53,518 bases of DNA from CAZYBG01 sp964645155 (GCA_964645155.1 CAZYBG010000013.1:1-53518); one strand, 5' to 3'. Positions 43,175-53,435 are shown, numbered from the stretch's first letter. A program made the numbers and translations. Notes: generated by a model from the letters alone, not told the origin.

Positions 43175-45621
43175 ACCTGCCAAGCCAAGCCCAGATCGTC
43201 GTCATCGGCGGCGGCATCATCGGCTGCTCCACCGCCTATCACCTCGCCCGGGACCACAAGGCCGACGTGCTGCTGCTGGAGCAGGGCAGGCTGACCAGCG
43301 GCTCGACCTGGCACGCGGCGGGGCTGGTGGGGCAGCTCCGCTCGTCGGCCTCGATCACGCAGGTGCTGAAATACTCGGTCGAGCTCTACAAGCGGCTCGA
43401 CGCCGAGACCGGGCTGGCGACGGGGTGGAAGATGACCGGCTGCCTGAGGCTCGCCACCACGCCCGACCGCTGGACCGAGTACCGGCGGCTGGCCACGACC
43501 GCCCGCAGTTTCGGGATGGAGATGCACCTGATCGGCGCGGACGAGGTGAAGCGGATGTGGCCGCTGATGGATACGTCCGACCTGATCGGGGCGAGCTGGC
43601 TGCCGACCGACGGGCAGGCGAGCCCGTCCGACATCACCCAGTCGCTGGCCAGGGGCGCGCGGATGCACGGGGCGAAGCTGGTGGAGGGCGTGCGCGTCAC
43701 CGGCTTCCGGATGGCGGGCGGCCGCATCGCCGCGGTCGTCACCGACCGGGGCGAGATCGGCTGCGACAAGGTGGTGAACTGCGCCGGCCAGTGGGCGCGG
43801 CAGGTCGGCGCGATGGCGGGCATCGCCGTGCCGCTCCAGCCGGTCAGGCACCAGTACATCGTGACCGAGGCGATCCCCGGCCTTTCGTCCGACGCCGCCA
43901 CGATCCGTGACCCCGACCTTCGCACCTACTTCAAGGAGGAGGTCGGCGGCCTCGTCATGGGCGGCTACGAGCCCGACCCGCAGCCCTGGAGGCTGGAGGA
44001 GTCGGGCGGCGATGTTCCGGACGACTGGGAGTTCCGCCTCTTCGACGACGACTGGGACCATTTCGCCCAGCACATGGAGGCGGCCATCGCCCGGGTGCCG
44101 GCGCTGGCCGAGGCCGGCGTCAAGCAGATGATCAACGGCCCCGAGAGCTTCACGCCCGACGGCAACTTCATCCTCGGCCGGGCGCCGGACTGCGCCAACA
44201 TGTATGTGGGCGCCGGCTTCAACGCTTTCGGCATCGCCTCCGGTGGCGGCGCCGGCTGGGTGCTGGCCGACTGGGTGGTGACCGGCGAGGCGCCGATGGA
44301 CCTCTGGGTCGTCGACATCCGCCGCTTCGCAGGGCTCCACCGCGACCGGCAATGGGTCTGCGAGCGCACCTGCGAAGCCTACGGCAAGCACTACACGGTG
44401 GCTTTCCCGCACGAGGAGATGGAGAGCGGCCGCCCGCGCATCACCTCGCCGCTCTACGACCGGCTGAAGACGCACCGGGCGGTGTTCGGCTCGAAGCTCG
44501 GCTGGGAGCGGCCGAACTGGTTCGCGCCGGAGGGCATGGAGCCCCGCGACCTCTACGCGATGGGTCGGCAGAACTGGTTCGGCCCGGTGGGCGAGGAACA
44601 TGCCCATGTGCGCGCCGCGGCCGGGCTCTTCGACCAGTCTTCCTTCGCCAAGTACGAGGTCACCGGGCGGGACGCCGAGGCGGCGCTTGACTGGGTCTGT
44701 GCCGGCGATGTGACGAAGGCCCCGGGGCGGCTGACCTACACGCAGCTTCTGAACGCCCGCGGCGGGATCGAGGCCGACCTGACGGTGGCCCGCCTCGGGC
44801 CGGAGAGGTTCTACATCGTCACCGGCACCGGCTTCCGCACTCACGACCTCGGCTGGATCAGGGACCACCTGCCCACGGGCGAGGTGCGGGTCGAGGACGT
44901 GACCGAGGGCTGGGGCACGCTGTCGCTCATGGGTCCGAGGGCACGGGCGGTCCTCGCGAGGGTCACCGGGGCCGACATCTCGAACGCCGCCTTTCCCTTC
45001 GGCCATGTCCGCGAGATCGCCATCGCCGGCGCGCAGGTCCGCGCGCTGCGCGTGACCTATGTGGGCGAACTCGGCTGGGAGCTGCATGTGCCGCTCGACG
45101 CTACCGGCGCGGTGTTCGACGCGCTGATGGAGGCAGGCGCGGGTGAGGAACTGCGCCCGGTGGGTTACCGGGCGCTGGAATCGCTGCGGCTCGAGAAGGG
45201 CTACCGCGCCTGGTCGTCCGACATCACGCCGAACGACACGCCGTTCGAGGCCGGCCTCGGCTGGGCGGTGAAGCTGCGCACGAACCGGCCGTTCCTGGGG
45301 CGCGAGGCGCTGGAGGCAGCGGCGGGCCGGCCGCTGAAGAAGCGCCTTGCGGGGTTCCTGGTGGAGGCGCCCGAAGCGGTGCTGCTGGGGCGCGAGACGA
45401 TCCTGAGGGATGGCGCGCCGGTGGGCTACCTCACCTCGGGCGGCTACGGCTACACGCTGGGGCAGGGCGTCGGCTACGGCTATGTGCGCAACCCTGATGG
45501 GGTGGCCGAGGACTGGCTCCTGTCGGGCCGCTACGAGCTGGTGGTGGCGGGCGAGACGGTGCCGGCGCGGATCGGGCTGCGCCCGTTCCACGACCCGGAG
45601 GGTGCGCGCGTTCGGGGCTAG
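43159..45621 (+). CDS. Dimethylglycine/sarcosine-dehydrogenase-like flavoprotein with C-terminal GcvT domains
   Basis: About 820 residues. The N-terminal DAO-type FAD domain shows VVIGGGIIGCSTAYHLA, and GSTWHAAGL carries the His that binds FAD covalently in dimethylglycine dehydrogenases. From about residue 430 the chain is aminomethyltransferase (GcvT)-like: YDRLKTHRAVFGSKLGWERPNWF, FDQSSFAKYEVTG, then the C-terminal barrel (LRTNRPFLGREAL). It should oxidise an N-methyl group and pass the one-carbon unit to tetrahydrofolate. A GTG at 43171, with GGGGA five bases upstream and GTGA overlap with the previous stop, is an equally good start. It ends 4 bases inside the convergent methyltransferase gene. 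Confidence 0.88.
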   Translation: MGKPVNLPSQAQIVVIGGGIIGCSTAYHLARDHKADVLLLEQGRLTSGSTWHAAGLVGQLRSSASITQVLKYSVELYKRLDAETGLATGWKMTGCLRLATTPDRWTEYRRLATTARSFGMEMHLIGADEVKRMWPLMDTSDLIGASWLPTDGQASPSDITQSLARGARMHGAKLVEGVRVTGFRMAGGRIAAVVTDRGEIGCDKVVNCAGQWARQVGAMAGIAVPLQPVRHQYIVTEAIPGLSSDAATIRDPDLRTYFKEEVGGLVMGGYEPDPQPWRLEESGGDVPDDWEFRLFDDDWDHFAQHMEAAIARVPALAEAGVKQMINGPESFTPDGNFILGRAPDCANMYVGAGFNAFGIASGGGAGWVLADWVVTGEAPMDLWVVDIRRFAGLHRDRQWVCERTCEAYGKHYTVAFPHEEMESGRPRITSPLYDRLKTHRAVFGSKLGWERPNWFAPEGMEPRDLYAMGRQNWFGPVGEEHAHVRAAAGLFDQSSFAKYEVTGRDAEAALDWVCAGDVTKAPGRLTYTQLLNARGGIEADLTVARLGPERFYIVTGTGFRTHDLGWIRDHLPTGEVRVEDVTEGWGTLSLMGPRARAVLARVTGADISNAAFPFGHVREIAIAGAQVRALRVTYVGELGWELHVPLDATGAVFDALMEAGAGEELRPVGYRALESLRLEKGYRAWSSDITPNDTPFEAGLGWAVKLRTNRPFLGREALEAAAGRPLKKRLAGFLVEAPEAVLLGRETILRDGAPVGYLTSGGYGYTLGQGVGYGYVRNPDGVAEDWLLSGRYELVVAGETVPARIGLRPFHDPEGARVRG

Positions 45622-46238
45622 AGGTGGCGCAGCACCACCGCGCGGCTGGGCGTCGCCCCCGCCTCGCCCGGCATCGAGAGGTAGGGCTCGGTCGTCTCGA
45701 CCAGCCGCGCGGCCTTCGCCGCGCCGACCGCCGCGGCGAAGCCGCCGGACCAGAGGCTCTCCTTCACGGTCAGCACCAGCACGCCCCCTGGCCGCGTCGC
45801 CGCCAGCAGGCCCGGCAGGGCCTCGGCGCCGACATGGCCAGTGGTCAGCACGCCGGCGCAGATCACGCCCGCGAAATGCGCGTCGCGGAACGGCAGCGGC
45901 TGCCCAAGCGCCGCCCGGTGCAAGGCGGCGTAGACGCCCTTGGCGCGTGCGATGGCCAGCATCCCCTCGGACAGGTCCAGCGCCTCGACATGGGGGTAGC
46001 CGAGGACGCCGAGCCATTCGCCGACAAGCCCGGTGCCCGCCCCGGCATCGAGCAAGGGCGCCGCGCCGCGCGGCAGGTGCCGCGCCAGCAGCGCCACCGC
46101 GATCGAGGGATGACGATAGCCGGCCCGCGCCATGTCGGCATCATAGGCGCCGGCCCAGGCGTCGTAGAGCCGCGCGATCTCCTCGGGGTCCTTCGCCGCA
46201 TAGACCGCGTCGAGGTGGTCGTTGTCGTGGCCGCCCAT
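45618..46238 (-). CDS. Class I SAM-dependent methyltransferase
   Basis: 206 residues. Motif I is LLDAGAGTGLVGEWL (about residues 61-75), motif II EALDLSEGMLAIAR, and the motif IV region VICAGVLTTGHV, followed by LLAATRPGGVLVLTV. The fold is a compact Rossmann methyltransferase close to the UbiE/TPR-methyltransferase type. The leading AAKDPEEIARLYDAWAGAYDADM is common to this group. The substrate is unknown. It converges on the flavoprotein gene with a 4-base overlap and diverges from the second phosphotransferase gene across 85 bases. Confidence 0.85.
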   Translation of the reverse strand: MGGHDNDHLDAVYAAKDPEEIARLYDAWAGAYDADMARAGYRHPSIAVALLARHLPRGAAPLLDAGAGTGLVGEWLGVLGYPHVEALDLSEGMLAIARAKGVYAALHRAALGQPLPFRDAHFAGVICAGVLTTGHVGAEALPGLLAATRPGGVLVLTVKESLWSGGFAAAVGAAKAARLVETTEPYLSMPGEAGATPSRAVVLRHL

Positions 46239-46323
46239 GGCACCCCCTCCCTCTCCGCGACCCTAGCCAGCGGCGCGCGTCTGTGGAAGGCTTTCCGTCG
46301 CCGGAGGTGGGGGAGGGGCAGGC

Positions 46324-47220
<897 letters not shown>

Positions 47221-47295
47221 CGGCAGCGATCGGGCTGGAATCGCGAGATGTCTGCCACCAGCCCCCGTGTGCCACGGAGCCTGGGACTTCGACCG

Positions 47296-48345
47296 TCAGG
47301 GTGCAGAAGTCGAGCCGTGTTGCGGCTGGCGCCGCATGCGGCCCTCGTCCGGCACGATGTCGTTGCGGTGATACGGGCACGCGACGACATGGCTCTCCCC
47401 GACCATCTCGAACGCAGGCCTCCGGGCGGCGCAGTCGGGCCTGGCGATGGGGCAGCGCGTGCGGAAGACGCAGCCCGAGGGCGGATCGAGAGGCGAGGGA
47501 AGCTCGCCCTCGATGATCGGGCGCGGGCGCAGCCGCTCGGCCTTCGGATCGGGAACCGGGACCGAGGCGATCAGCGCGCGGGTATAGGGATGACGCGGGT
47601 TTCCGACGATGCGCGCGGCGGGGCCGACCTCGACGATCCGGCCGAGATACATCACCGCGATCCTGGTCGAGATGTTGCGCACCACGCTGAGATCGTGCGC
47701 GATGAAAAGCAGCGACAGCCCCATCTCGCGCTGGAGGCCGCGCAGTAGGTTCACCACCTGCGCCTGAACCGACACGTCGAGCGCCGAGACCGGCTCGTCG
47801 CAGACCACGAGCTCGGGCTTCAGAATCAGCGCCCGGGCGATGCCGATGCGCTGGCACTGGCCGCCGGAGAACTCGTGCGGATAGCGGTTCATCAGGTTCG
47901 CCAGCAGGCCGACGCGCTCCATCATCTCGCCGGCGCGGCGCCGCACCTCGTCGCGGGACGTGTCGGGGAAATGCGTCACCAGCGGCTCGGCCACGATCTG
48001 GCCCACCGTCATCCGCGGGTTGAGCGCCGCCAGCGGGTCCTGGAACACCATCTGCACGTTGCGCCGGTGGGCGCGCTGCTCGGCCGGCGACAGCGTCGAG
48101 AGATCGCGTCCCTTCCAAAGGATGCGGCCCCTGGCGGGGCGCTGGGTGCCGACGATGGCGCGCGCGAGGGTCGATTTGCCCGACCCGCTTTCGCCGACGA
48201 GGCCCAGCGTCTCGCCCCGCTCAAGCGTCAGCGCGGCGTCCGACACGGCGTGCAGCGCAAGCGGCGGCGTCCAGGGCCAGGCGCCGCGCGGCGCGACGGC
48301 GAAGGTCACGTCCAGCCCCTGCACCTCAAGCAGTGGCGCCGTCAT
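47296..48345 (-). CDS. Oligopeptide/dipeptide ABC transporter ATPase (OppF/DppF)
   Basis: 349 residues. Walker A GESGSGKST, Q-loop MVFQDPLAALNPRMTV, signature FSGGQCQRIGIARAL, Walker B LVVCDEPVSALD and switch FIAHDLSVV. After the ATPase comes the OppD/F C-terminal region (GCVFRTRCPIARPDC) with spaced cysteines that may bind a metal or Fe-S cluster. It is the last gene of the leftward operon. Its ATG overlaps the OppD-like stop by 4 bases. Confidence 0.9.
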   Translation of the reverse strand: MTAPLLEVQGLDVTFAVAPRGAWPWTPPLALHAVSDAALTLERGETLGLVGESGSGKSTLARAIVGTQRPARGRILWKGRDLSTLSPAEQRAHRRNVQMVFQDPLAALNPRMTVGQIVAEPLVTHFPDTSRDEVRRRAGEMMERVGLLANLMNRYPHEFSGGQCQRIGIARALILKPELVVCDEPVSALDVSVQAQVVNLLRGLQREMGLSLLFIAHDLSVVRNISTRIAVMYLGRIVEVGPAARIVGNPRHPYTRALIASVPVPDPKAERLRPRPIIEGELPSPLDPPSGCVFRTRCPIARPDCAARRPAFEMVGESHVVACPYHRNDIVPDEGRMRRQPQHGSTSAP

Positions 48346-49310
48346 CGCACGTCCTCCACCGCGGCATGGCAGGCGCGAGCATGCGCGCCGGCAAAGACCT
48401 CGAGTGGCGGCATCGTCCGGCCGCAGATCTCCATCGCCCAGGGGCAGCGCGGCGTGAACGGACAGCCGGGCGGCTGGCGCAACATGTCGGGCGGCTCGCC
48501 CGGAATCGGCTGCAGGCTTCCCTCGGGCGTGTCGAGCCGGGGGACGGCACGCAGCAGGCCCAGCGTGTAGGGGTGGGCCGGGCGCTCAAACAACTCCTCG
48601 GTCGGCGCGGTCTCCATCACCTTGCCGCCGTAGAGCACCATCGTCCGGTCGCACGAGCCCGCCACGATCCCGAGATCGTGGGTGATGAGGATGACGGCGG
48701 TCCCGAACTCCTCCCGGATCTCCTGCAGAAGCTGCATGATCTGCGCCTGCACCGTGACGTCCAGCGCGGTCGTCGGCTCGTCGGCGATCAGCAGCCGGGG
48801 CTGGCACAGCAGGGACATCGCGATCATGATCCGCTGGCGCATCCCGCCGGAGAATTCGTGCGGGTACATCCTGAGGCGCGCGCGGGCGTCGGGGATGCGC
48901 ACGGCGTCGAGCATGCGGACCGCCTCGGCCTCGGCCGCGCGCCGGCCCATCCCCCGGTGCAGCTGCAGGACTTCGGCCATCTGGTCGGCGATCCGCAGAT
49001 ACGGGTTCAGTGAGGTCATCGGATCCTGGAAGATCATCGAGATCTGCTCGGCCCGGATGCGGTTCAACTCGTGCTCGGGGCGGTTCAGGATCTCGGTTCC
49101 GTCGAGCCGCACGCTGCCGGTGGCGTGGCCGTTGCGGGCCAGGATGCCCAGCATCGCGAAGGCGAGCTGGGTCTTGCCCGAGCCGCTTTCGCCGACGATG
49201 GCGAGCGTCTCGCGCGGCTCGACCGCGAAGCTCACGCCGTTGACGGCGCGCACCGTCCCGTCGGGCGTGCTGAAGGCGACGAAGAGGTTGTCGACGGCGA
49301 CGAGGGTCAT
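48342..49310 (-). CDS. Oligopeptide/dipeptide ABC transporter ATPase (OppD/DppD)
   Basis: 322 residues. Walker A GESGSGKTQ, Q-loop MIFQDPMTSLNPYLRI, signature FSGGMRQRIMIAMSL, Walker B LLIADEPTTALD and switch LITHDLGIVAG. The C-terminal segment GCPFTPRCPWAMEICG...ARACH has four ordered cysteines, the oligopeptide-transporter C-terminal motif. It forms a heterodimer with the OppF-like ATPase encoded downstream. The stop of the preceding permease gene directly abuts its start. Confidence 0.9.
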   Translation of the reverse strand: MTLVAVDNLFVAFSTPDGTVRAVNGVSFAVEPRETLAIVGESGSGKTQLAFAMLGILARNGHATGSVRLDGTEILNRPEHELNRIRAEQISMIFQDPMTSLNPYLRIADQMAEVLQLHRGMGRRAAEAEAVRMLDAVRIPDARARLRMYPHEFSGGMRQRIMIAMSLLCQPRLLIADEPTTALDVTVQAQIMQLLQEIREEFGTAVILITHDLGIVAGSCDRTMVLYGGKVMETAPTEELFERPAHPYTLGLLRAVPRLDTPEGSLQPIPGEPPDMLRQPPGCPFTPRCPWAMEICGRTMPPLEVFAGAHARACHAAVEDVR

Positions 49311-50228
49311 TCAGCGGTCTTTGGGGTCAAGCGCGTCGCGCAGGCCGTCGCCGACGAAGAAGAACGCGAACAAGGTCACCACGAAGAAGCCCAGCGGGAA
49401 GAGAAGCTGCCAGACGGTCCCGAACTGCATTTCGGCCGCGCCGTCGTCGATCAGCGCGCCCCACGAGGTCAGCGGCTCCTGCACGCCAAGACCGAGGAAG
49501 CTGATGAAGCTTTCGTAGATGATCATGGAAGGCACCAGCAGCGTGGCATAGACGATCACCACGCCCAGCAGGTTCGGGATGATGTGGCGCAGGATGATGC
49601 GGAACGGCGTCACCCCGGTGGCGACGGCCGCCTCGACGAATTCCTTGTTCTTGATCGTCAGCGTCTGCCCCCGCGCGATCCGCGCCATGTCGAGCCACGA
49701 GATGAGCCCGATGCCGACGAACAGCATGATCACCGACCGGCCGAAGACGACCAGAAGCAGGATCAGCACGAACATGTAGGGGATCGACATCAGGACATCG
49801 ACGATCCGCATCATCACGCTGTCGGTCCGCCCGCCGAAATAGCCCGCGACCGCGCCGTAGAACGTGCCGACGACCACCGCGATCAGCGCTCCTACGATGC
49901 CCACCATCAGCGAGATCTGCGTGCCCTGGACGGTGCGGGCGAAGAGGTCGCGCCCAAGCTGGTCGGTGCCGAACCAGTGGCCGGTGGCCAGCGACGGCCG
50001 CCCGGCCTCGGCCACGTTGCCGAGCACCGCCCAGTCGATCTCCTCGTACGACCAGGGCGCCACGAACGGCCCGACGATGGCGAAGAGCGCGACCACGGCG
50101 AGGACCACCAGCCCCGCCGCGGCAGCCCGGTTGCGCAGGAAGCGCCGCCGCGCATCGGCCCAGAGCGAGCGGCCGCGCACCGGGGCGGCGGCGGCGAGGT
50201 CTTCGGCGACGGTGCGGTCGGGATACAT
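49311..50228 (-). CDS. Oligopeptide/dipeptide ABC transporter permease (OppC/DppC)
   Basis: 305 residues. A cytoplasmic N-terminus (RRRFLRNRAAAAG) leads into six membrane segments, the first being LVVLAVVALFAIVGPFV. The coupling loop is FVEAAVATGVTPFRIILRHIIPNLLG. The periplasmic DWAVLGNVAEAGRPSLATGHWFGTDQLGRDLFARTVQG is characteristic of OppC. ATG at 50228 is preferred, with AAAAGG eight bases upstream; the frame continues to 50273 into the DppB gene end without support. Confidence 0.9.
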   Translation of the reverse strand: MYPDRTVAEDLAAAAPVRGRSLWADARRRFLRNRAAAAGLVVLAVVALFAIVGPFVAPWSYEEIDWAVLGNVAEAGRPSLATGHWFGTDQLGRDLFARTVQGTQISLMVGIVGALIAVVVGTFYGAVAGYFGGRTDSVMMRIVDVLMSIPYMFVLILLLVVFGRSVIMLFVGIGLISWLDMARIARGQTLTIKNKEFVEAAVATGVTPFRIILRHIIPNLLGVVIVYATLLVPSMIIYESFISFLGLGVQEPLTSWGALIDDGAAEMQFGTVWQLLFPLGFFVVTLFAFFFVGDGLRDALDPKDR

Positions 50229-50241
50229 GCGCCGCGCCTTT

Positions 50242-51165
50242 TCAGTAGCGGATCTTGGGGTCGATCCAGGCATAGAGCAGGTCGACCACCAGGTTGAACA
50301 GGATCGTCAGCGCGCCCAGCAGGATCGTGATCCCCATCATCACGCCATAGTCGCGGTTCAGCGCCGAGTTGGTGAAGAACTGACCGATCCCGCCGGTCGA
50401 GAAGTAGACGTCGATCACCACCGATCCGGTGATCATGCCCACGAAGGCCGGCCCGAGATAGGAGATCACCGGGAGAAGCGCCGGCTTCAGCGCGTGGCGC
50501 AGGATGATCCGGTTCTGCGGCAGGCCCTTGGCTCGCGCCGTGCGGATGAAGTTCGAGTTCAGCACCTCGAGCATCGAGGCCCGCGCGATCCGCGCGATCG
50601 ACGCCATGAAGCTGGTCGAGAGCGCGATGACCGGCATCACGACGTATTCCCATTGCCCGCCCTGCCAGCCGCCGCCCGGCAGCCAGCCGAGCCAGAGCGT
50701 GAAGACCAGCACCAGAAGCGGCGCCATCACGAAGTTGGGCAGCACCTGCGCGCCGACCGAGATGCCGACGGCAAGGTAGTCGAGCCAGGAATTGTGCCGC
50801 ACCGCCGCCGTGATGCCGAGCGTGCCGCCGACAAGCACGGCGGCCACGAAGGACCAGAAGCCGTAGGTCAGCGTCACCGGGAAGCCCTGGGCGATCAGGT
50901 CGTTCACCGTCTGGTCGCGGTAGATGAACGACGGGCCGAAGTCGAACTCGGTGACGATGCCTGCGACATAGCGCCAGACCTGCACGACAAGCGGCTGGTC
51001 CAGCCCGTACTTCGCCTCGATGTTGGCGATCACATAGGCGGGCAGCGCGCGTTCGGTCGCGAAGGGGCTTCCCGGTGCGGAATGCATCAGGAGGAACGTC
51101 GCCACGATCAGGATCAGAAGCGTCGGGATCGCGACGGCGAGGCGGCGGAGGATGAAGGCGATCAT
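50242..51165 (-). CDS. Oligopeptide/dipeptide ABC transporter permease (OppB/DppB)
   Basis: 307 residues. The N-terminal MIAFILRRLAVAIPTLLILIVATFLLMHSAPGSPF is the classic OppB start (a first helix followed by the PGDPF-type motif). The coupling loop is NSNFIRTARAKGLPQNRIILRHALKPALLPV. GSVVIDVYFSTGGIGQFFTNSALNRDYGVMMG near the C-terminus is also family-typical. It pairs with the OppC-like permease. The gene begins 50 bases after the binding-protein gene ends. Confidence 0.92.
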   Translation of the reverse strand: MIAFILRRLAVAIPTLLILIVATFLLMHSAPGSPFATERALPAYVIANIEAKYGLDQPLVVQVWRYVAGIVTEFDFGPSFIYRDQTVNDLIAQGFPVTLTYGFWSFVAAVLVGGTLGITAAVRHNSWLDYLAVGISVGAQVLPNFVMAPLLVLVFTLWLGWLPGGGWQGGQWEYVVMPVIALSTSFMASIARIARASMLEVLNSNFIRTARAKGLPQNRIILRHALKPALLPVISYLGPAFVGMITGSVVIDVYFSTGGIGQFFTNSALNRDYGVMMGITILLGALTILFNLVVDLLYAWIDPKIRY

Positions 51166-51215
51166 GCGCGCACGGGTCGCGGGGCGGACCGGTCAGCCCG
51201 CCCCGGAGGCCATCG

Positions 51216-52853
51216 TCAGTTCGCGGCCGAGGCGGCGCGATAGATGTCCTTCAGGTACCAGTTGTTTTCGACGTTGTTCATCGGCCAGTTGCGGATTTCC
51301 GGGTCCAGCATGAACGTGATCGTGTAGTGATAGATCGGGATGATCGCCATGTCCTCGGCGAGGATCTGCTCGATCTGCGTGTAGTTCGGTTGCGGGTCGG
51401 CCATCGTCTTCGACTCGGCCAGGAGCCGGTCGACCTCCTCGCTGGCGTAACGGCCGTCGTTCGAGCCGTTGTCGCTGCGCATCAGGTCGAGGAAGGTCGA
51501 CGCCTCGTTGTAGTCACCGCACCAGGCCGACCGGGCGAGGTCGAAGTTCTGCTCGCCGCGGATGTCGAGGTAGCTCTGCCATTCGTAGTTCTCGAGCGTG
51601 GTCTCGACACCCAGCTTCTGCTTCCACATCTGGCTGACCACGGTGGCGATCTGCTGGTGCGCCTCGTCGGTGTTGTAGATCAGCCGCAGCGTCAGGGGGT
51701 TGTCGGGGCCGTAGCCTGCCTCGGCGATCAGCGCCTTGGCCTGCTCGTCGCGTTCGGCCTGGCTCAGCGTGCCGTACTCGATCTCGGGCATGGTGAAGCC
51801 CGCCGTCGCCGCGTGCGTGAAGTTGTAGGCCGCAGGCTGGCCGCCCTTCAGGATCTGGTCCACGATCACGTTGCGGTCGACGGCGTAGGACAGCGCTTCG
51901 CGCACCCGCACGTCCTTGAGTGCCTCGTTGCCGCTCTCGGTGAAGTTGATCGCATAATAGTACGAACACAGCCGCGGCGTGGAATAGGTCTGGTCAGGAT
52001 ACTGCGCCTCGAGTTCGGGGTAGCGGCCCGGAGGCAGCGGCTCGGTATAGTCGATCTCGCCCGCGAGATAGCGCGTCAGCGCCTGGGTGTCGTCGTCGAC
52101 GATCGGCGCCGTCATCTCCTCGATGTAGACGTTCGCGGCATCCCAGTATTCGGGGTTCTTGGTGATCCGGACATACTCGTTCACCGCTTGCTCGGACAGG
52201 ACGTAGGCTCCGTTCGAGACGATGTTGCCCGGCTGCGTCCAGGCCGCGCCATGCGCCTCGATCGTGGCGCGGTGCGCCGGAAAGAGCGTCGCATAGGTGG
52301 TCATCGCGGGAAAGTAGGGCAGCGGTTGCGTCAGGTTGACCTCGAACGTGCGGTCATCGACCGCGCGAACGCCAAGCTGGTCCGGCGGCACTTCGCCGGC
52401 GATGATCTCGGCGGCATTCACGATTGAGGCGAGTTCGACGTACCACGAGTATTGCGAGGCGGTCGCCGGATCGGCGGCCCGCTGAAAGCCGTAGACGAAG
52501 TCCTGCGCGGTGACCGGATCGCCGTTCGACCAGCGTGCGTCGTCGCGCAGGTGGAAGGTGTAGGTCTTGTTGTCATTCGACGCCTCGAAGCGTTCGGCCG
52601 CCCCGGGAACGAGGTTGCCGTCGGCATCCTGGCTCATCAGCCCCTCGAAGAGCTGGCGGATGATGTGGAAGCCCTGCGTCTCCTCGTTCAGCTGCGGGTC
52701 GAGCGTCGGAAACTGCGCGGCCAGGCGATAGGTGAAGGTCTGGTTGTCGGACAGCGTGTCGCCGGTGGCCGGGTGGGTGGCCTGGGACAGCGCGGGCACC
52801 GCTGCGCCGAGCAGCAGCGCCGCGGCCAGCGGCAAGGTGGTGCGAAGGGTCAT
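51216..52853 (-). CDS. Oligopeptide ABC transporter periplasmic binding protein (OppA/MppA-like)
   Basis: 545 residues, close to OppA length. The signal peptide covers about residues 1-20 (TLPLAAALLLGAAVPALSQA). The SBP_bac_5 fold shows FPTLDPQLNEETQGFHIIRQLFEGL, TYTFHLRDDARWSNGDPVTAQDFVYGFQR and DVRVREALSYAVDRNVI. It would bind short peptides and hand them to the permeases encoded after it; murein peptides are possible for MppA-like proteins. The chosen ATG has GGGAGA upstream; a frame extending to 52913 adds a non-signal leader. It is the first gene of the opp operon. Confidence 0.92.
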   Translation of the reverse strand: MTLRTTLPLAAALLLGAAVPALSQATHPATGDTLSDNQTFTYRLAAQFPTLDPQLNEETQGFHIIRQLFEGLMSQDADGNLVPGAAERFEASNDNKTYTFHLRDDARWSNGDPVTAQDFVYGFQRAADPATASQYSWYVELASIVNAAEIIAGEVPPDQLGVRAVDDRTFEVNLTQPLPYFPAMTTYATLFPAHRATIEAHGAAWTQPGNIVSNGAYVLSEQAVNEYVRITKNPEYWDAANVYIEEMTAPIVDDDTQALTRYLAGEIDYTEPLPPGRYPELEAQYPDQTYSTPRLCSYYYAINFTESGNEALKDVRVREALSYAVDRNVIVDQILKGGQPAAYNFTHAATAGFTMPEIEYGTLSQAERDEQAKALIAEAGYGPDNPLTLRLIYNTDEAHQQIATVVSQMWKQKLGVETTLENYEWQSYLDIRGEQNFDLARSAWCGDYNEASTFLDLMRSDNGSNDGRYASEEVDRLLAESKTMADPQPNYTQIEQILAEDMAIIPIYHYTITFMLDPEIRNWPMNNVENNWYLKDIYRAASAAN

Positions 52854-52961
52854 GTCGTTCTCCCTGAGCTGATTGCGTGCTCCGGCACGTCCGGCCGGAT
52901 GGATGGCCGACATTCTGACGAAACCGGATGCTCATGCAACGCGGAGGGGGCGCAACTTCGA

Positions 52962-52986
52962 GTTGACAGAACGTTAAACTGACAAC
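52962..52986. promoter_or_regulatory. Imperfect inverted repeat in the opp upstream region (candidate operator)
   Basis: GTTGACAG (52962-52969) and CTGACAAC (52979-52986) pair with one mismatch over 8-bp arms separated by nine bases. The patch is AT-rich and lies 109 bases upstream of the OppA-like start codon. It also contains TTGACA on the plus strand. A repressor site or promoter elements are both possible. Confidence 0.35.
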
Positions 52987-53083
52987 TTTCAGGCGGATCG
53001 GCGTCAATTCGCCGAACTTCAGAACCGCCCGAGGAAGCCGGGCTCGCCGTCGGGGAGGAAGACCTCGTCCTCGAGCCCTTCGG

Positions 53084-53197
53084 TCAGGTCCGCCCGATAC
53101 CCAAGCCATCGGACGCCTGCGCCGCCGTCACACCGCGATCCCTCACCAACTTCAAAGCCTCAAGCTTGAACTCGCGGCTGAACTTCCGTCTCTCCAT
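53084..53197 (-). pseudogene. IS3-family transposase OrfA fragment
   Basis: 37 codons, MERRKFSREFKLEALKLV then RDRGVTAAQASDGLGI, matching the N-terminus of IS3-family OrfA (typical form MERRKFSREFKLEAV..IKDRGV..AQAS.DL). A stop follows at residue 38, and no helix-turn-helix continuation or OrfB is present. The start codon and the upstream A/G-rich leader are intact, so the left end of an insertion sequence survives while the rest is deleted. Confidence 0.8.
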
Positions 53198-53243
53198 GGA
53201 AATCTCCCATTCGGTTGAAACACCTTGTCTCGGTGTCCACCAA

Positions 53244-53435
53244 ACCGGCAGCAGGCCACGGCGTCTGGCTGAGGCGGGATGCAGCCATCACCAGATCAAG
53301 GCGATCACCGGACACAAGACCGACGCGGAAGTGTGTCGTTACACTGCGAAAGCCGACCAACAGCGCCTCGCTCACAGCGCGATGAAGATGCTGCAAGACA
53401 CCGCAAACAACCCGAAACCTGCTAACGCCCTCTGA
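53244..53435 (+). pseudogene. Tyrosine recombinase (phage/plasmid integrase) C-terminal remnant
   Basis: The translated frame reads RRLAEAGCSHHQIKAITGHKTDAEVCRYT, then KADQQRLAHSAMKMLQ, and ends soon after. LAEAG, the H-K in ITGHK and the catalytic-region RYT are the C-terminal box of integrase-family recombinases. The upstream catalytic Arg and the remaining domain are missing, replaced by the end of the IS fragment transcribed in the other direction. This looks like an integrase disrupted by an IS that later decayed. Confidence 0.75.

Noticed and set aside
43147..46017. Very long open frame on the minus strand opposite the flavoprotein gene
   Set aside because: It is Arg/His/Pro/Gly-rich low-complexity translation, antisense to a gene with clear FAD and GcvT motifs; a GC-bias artefact.
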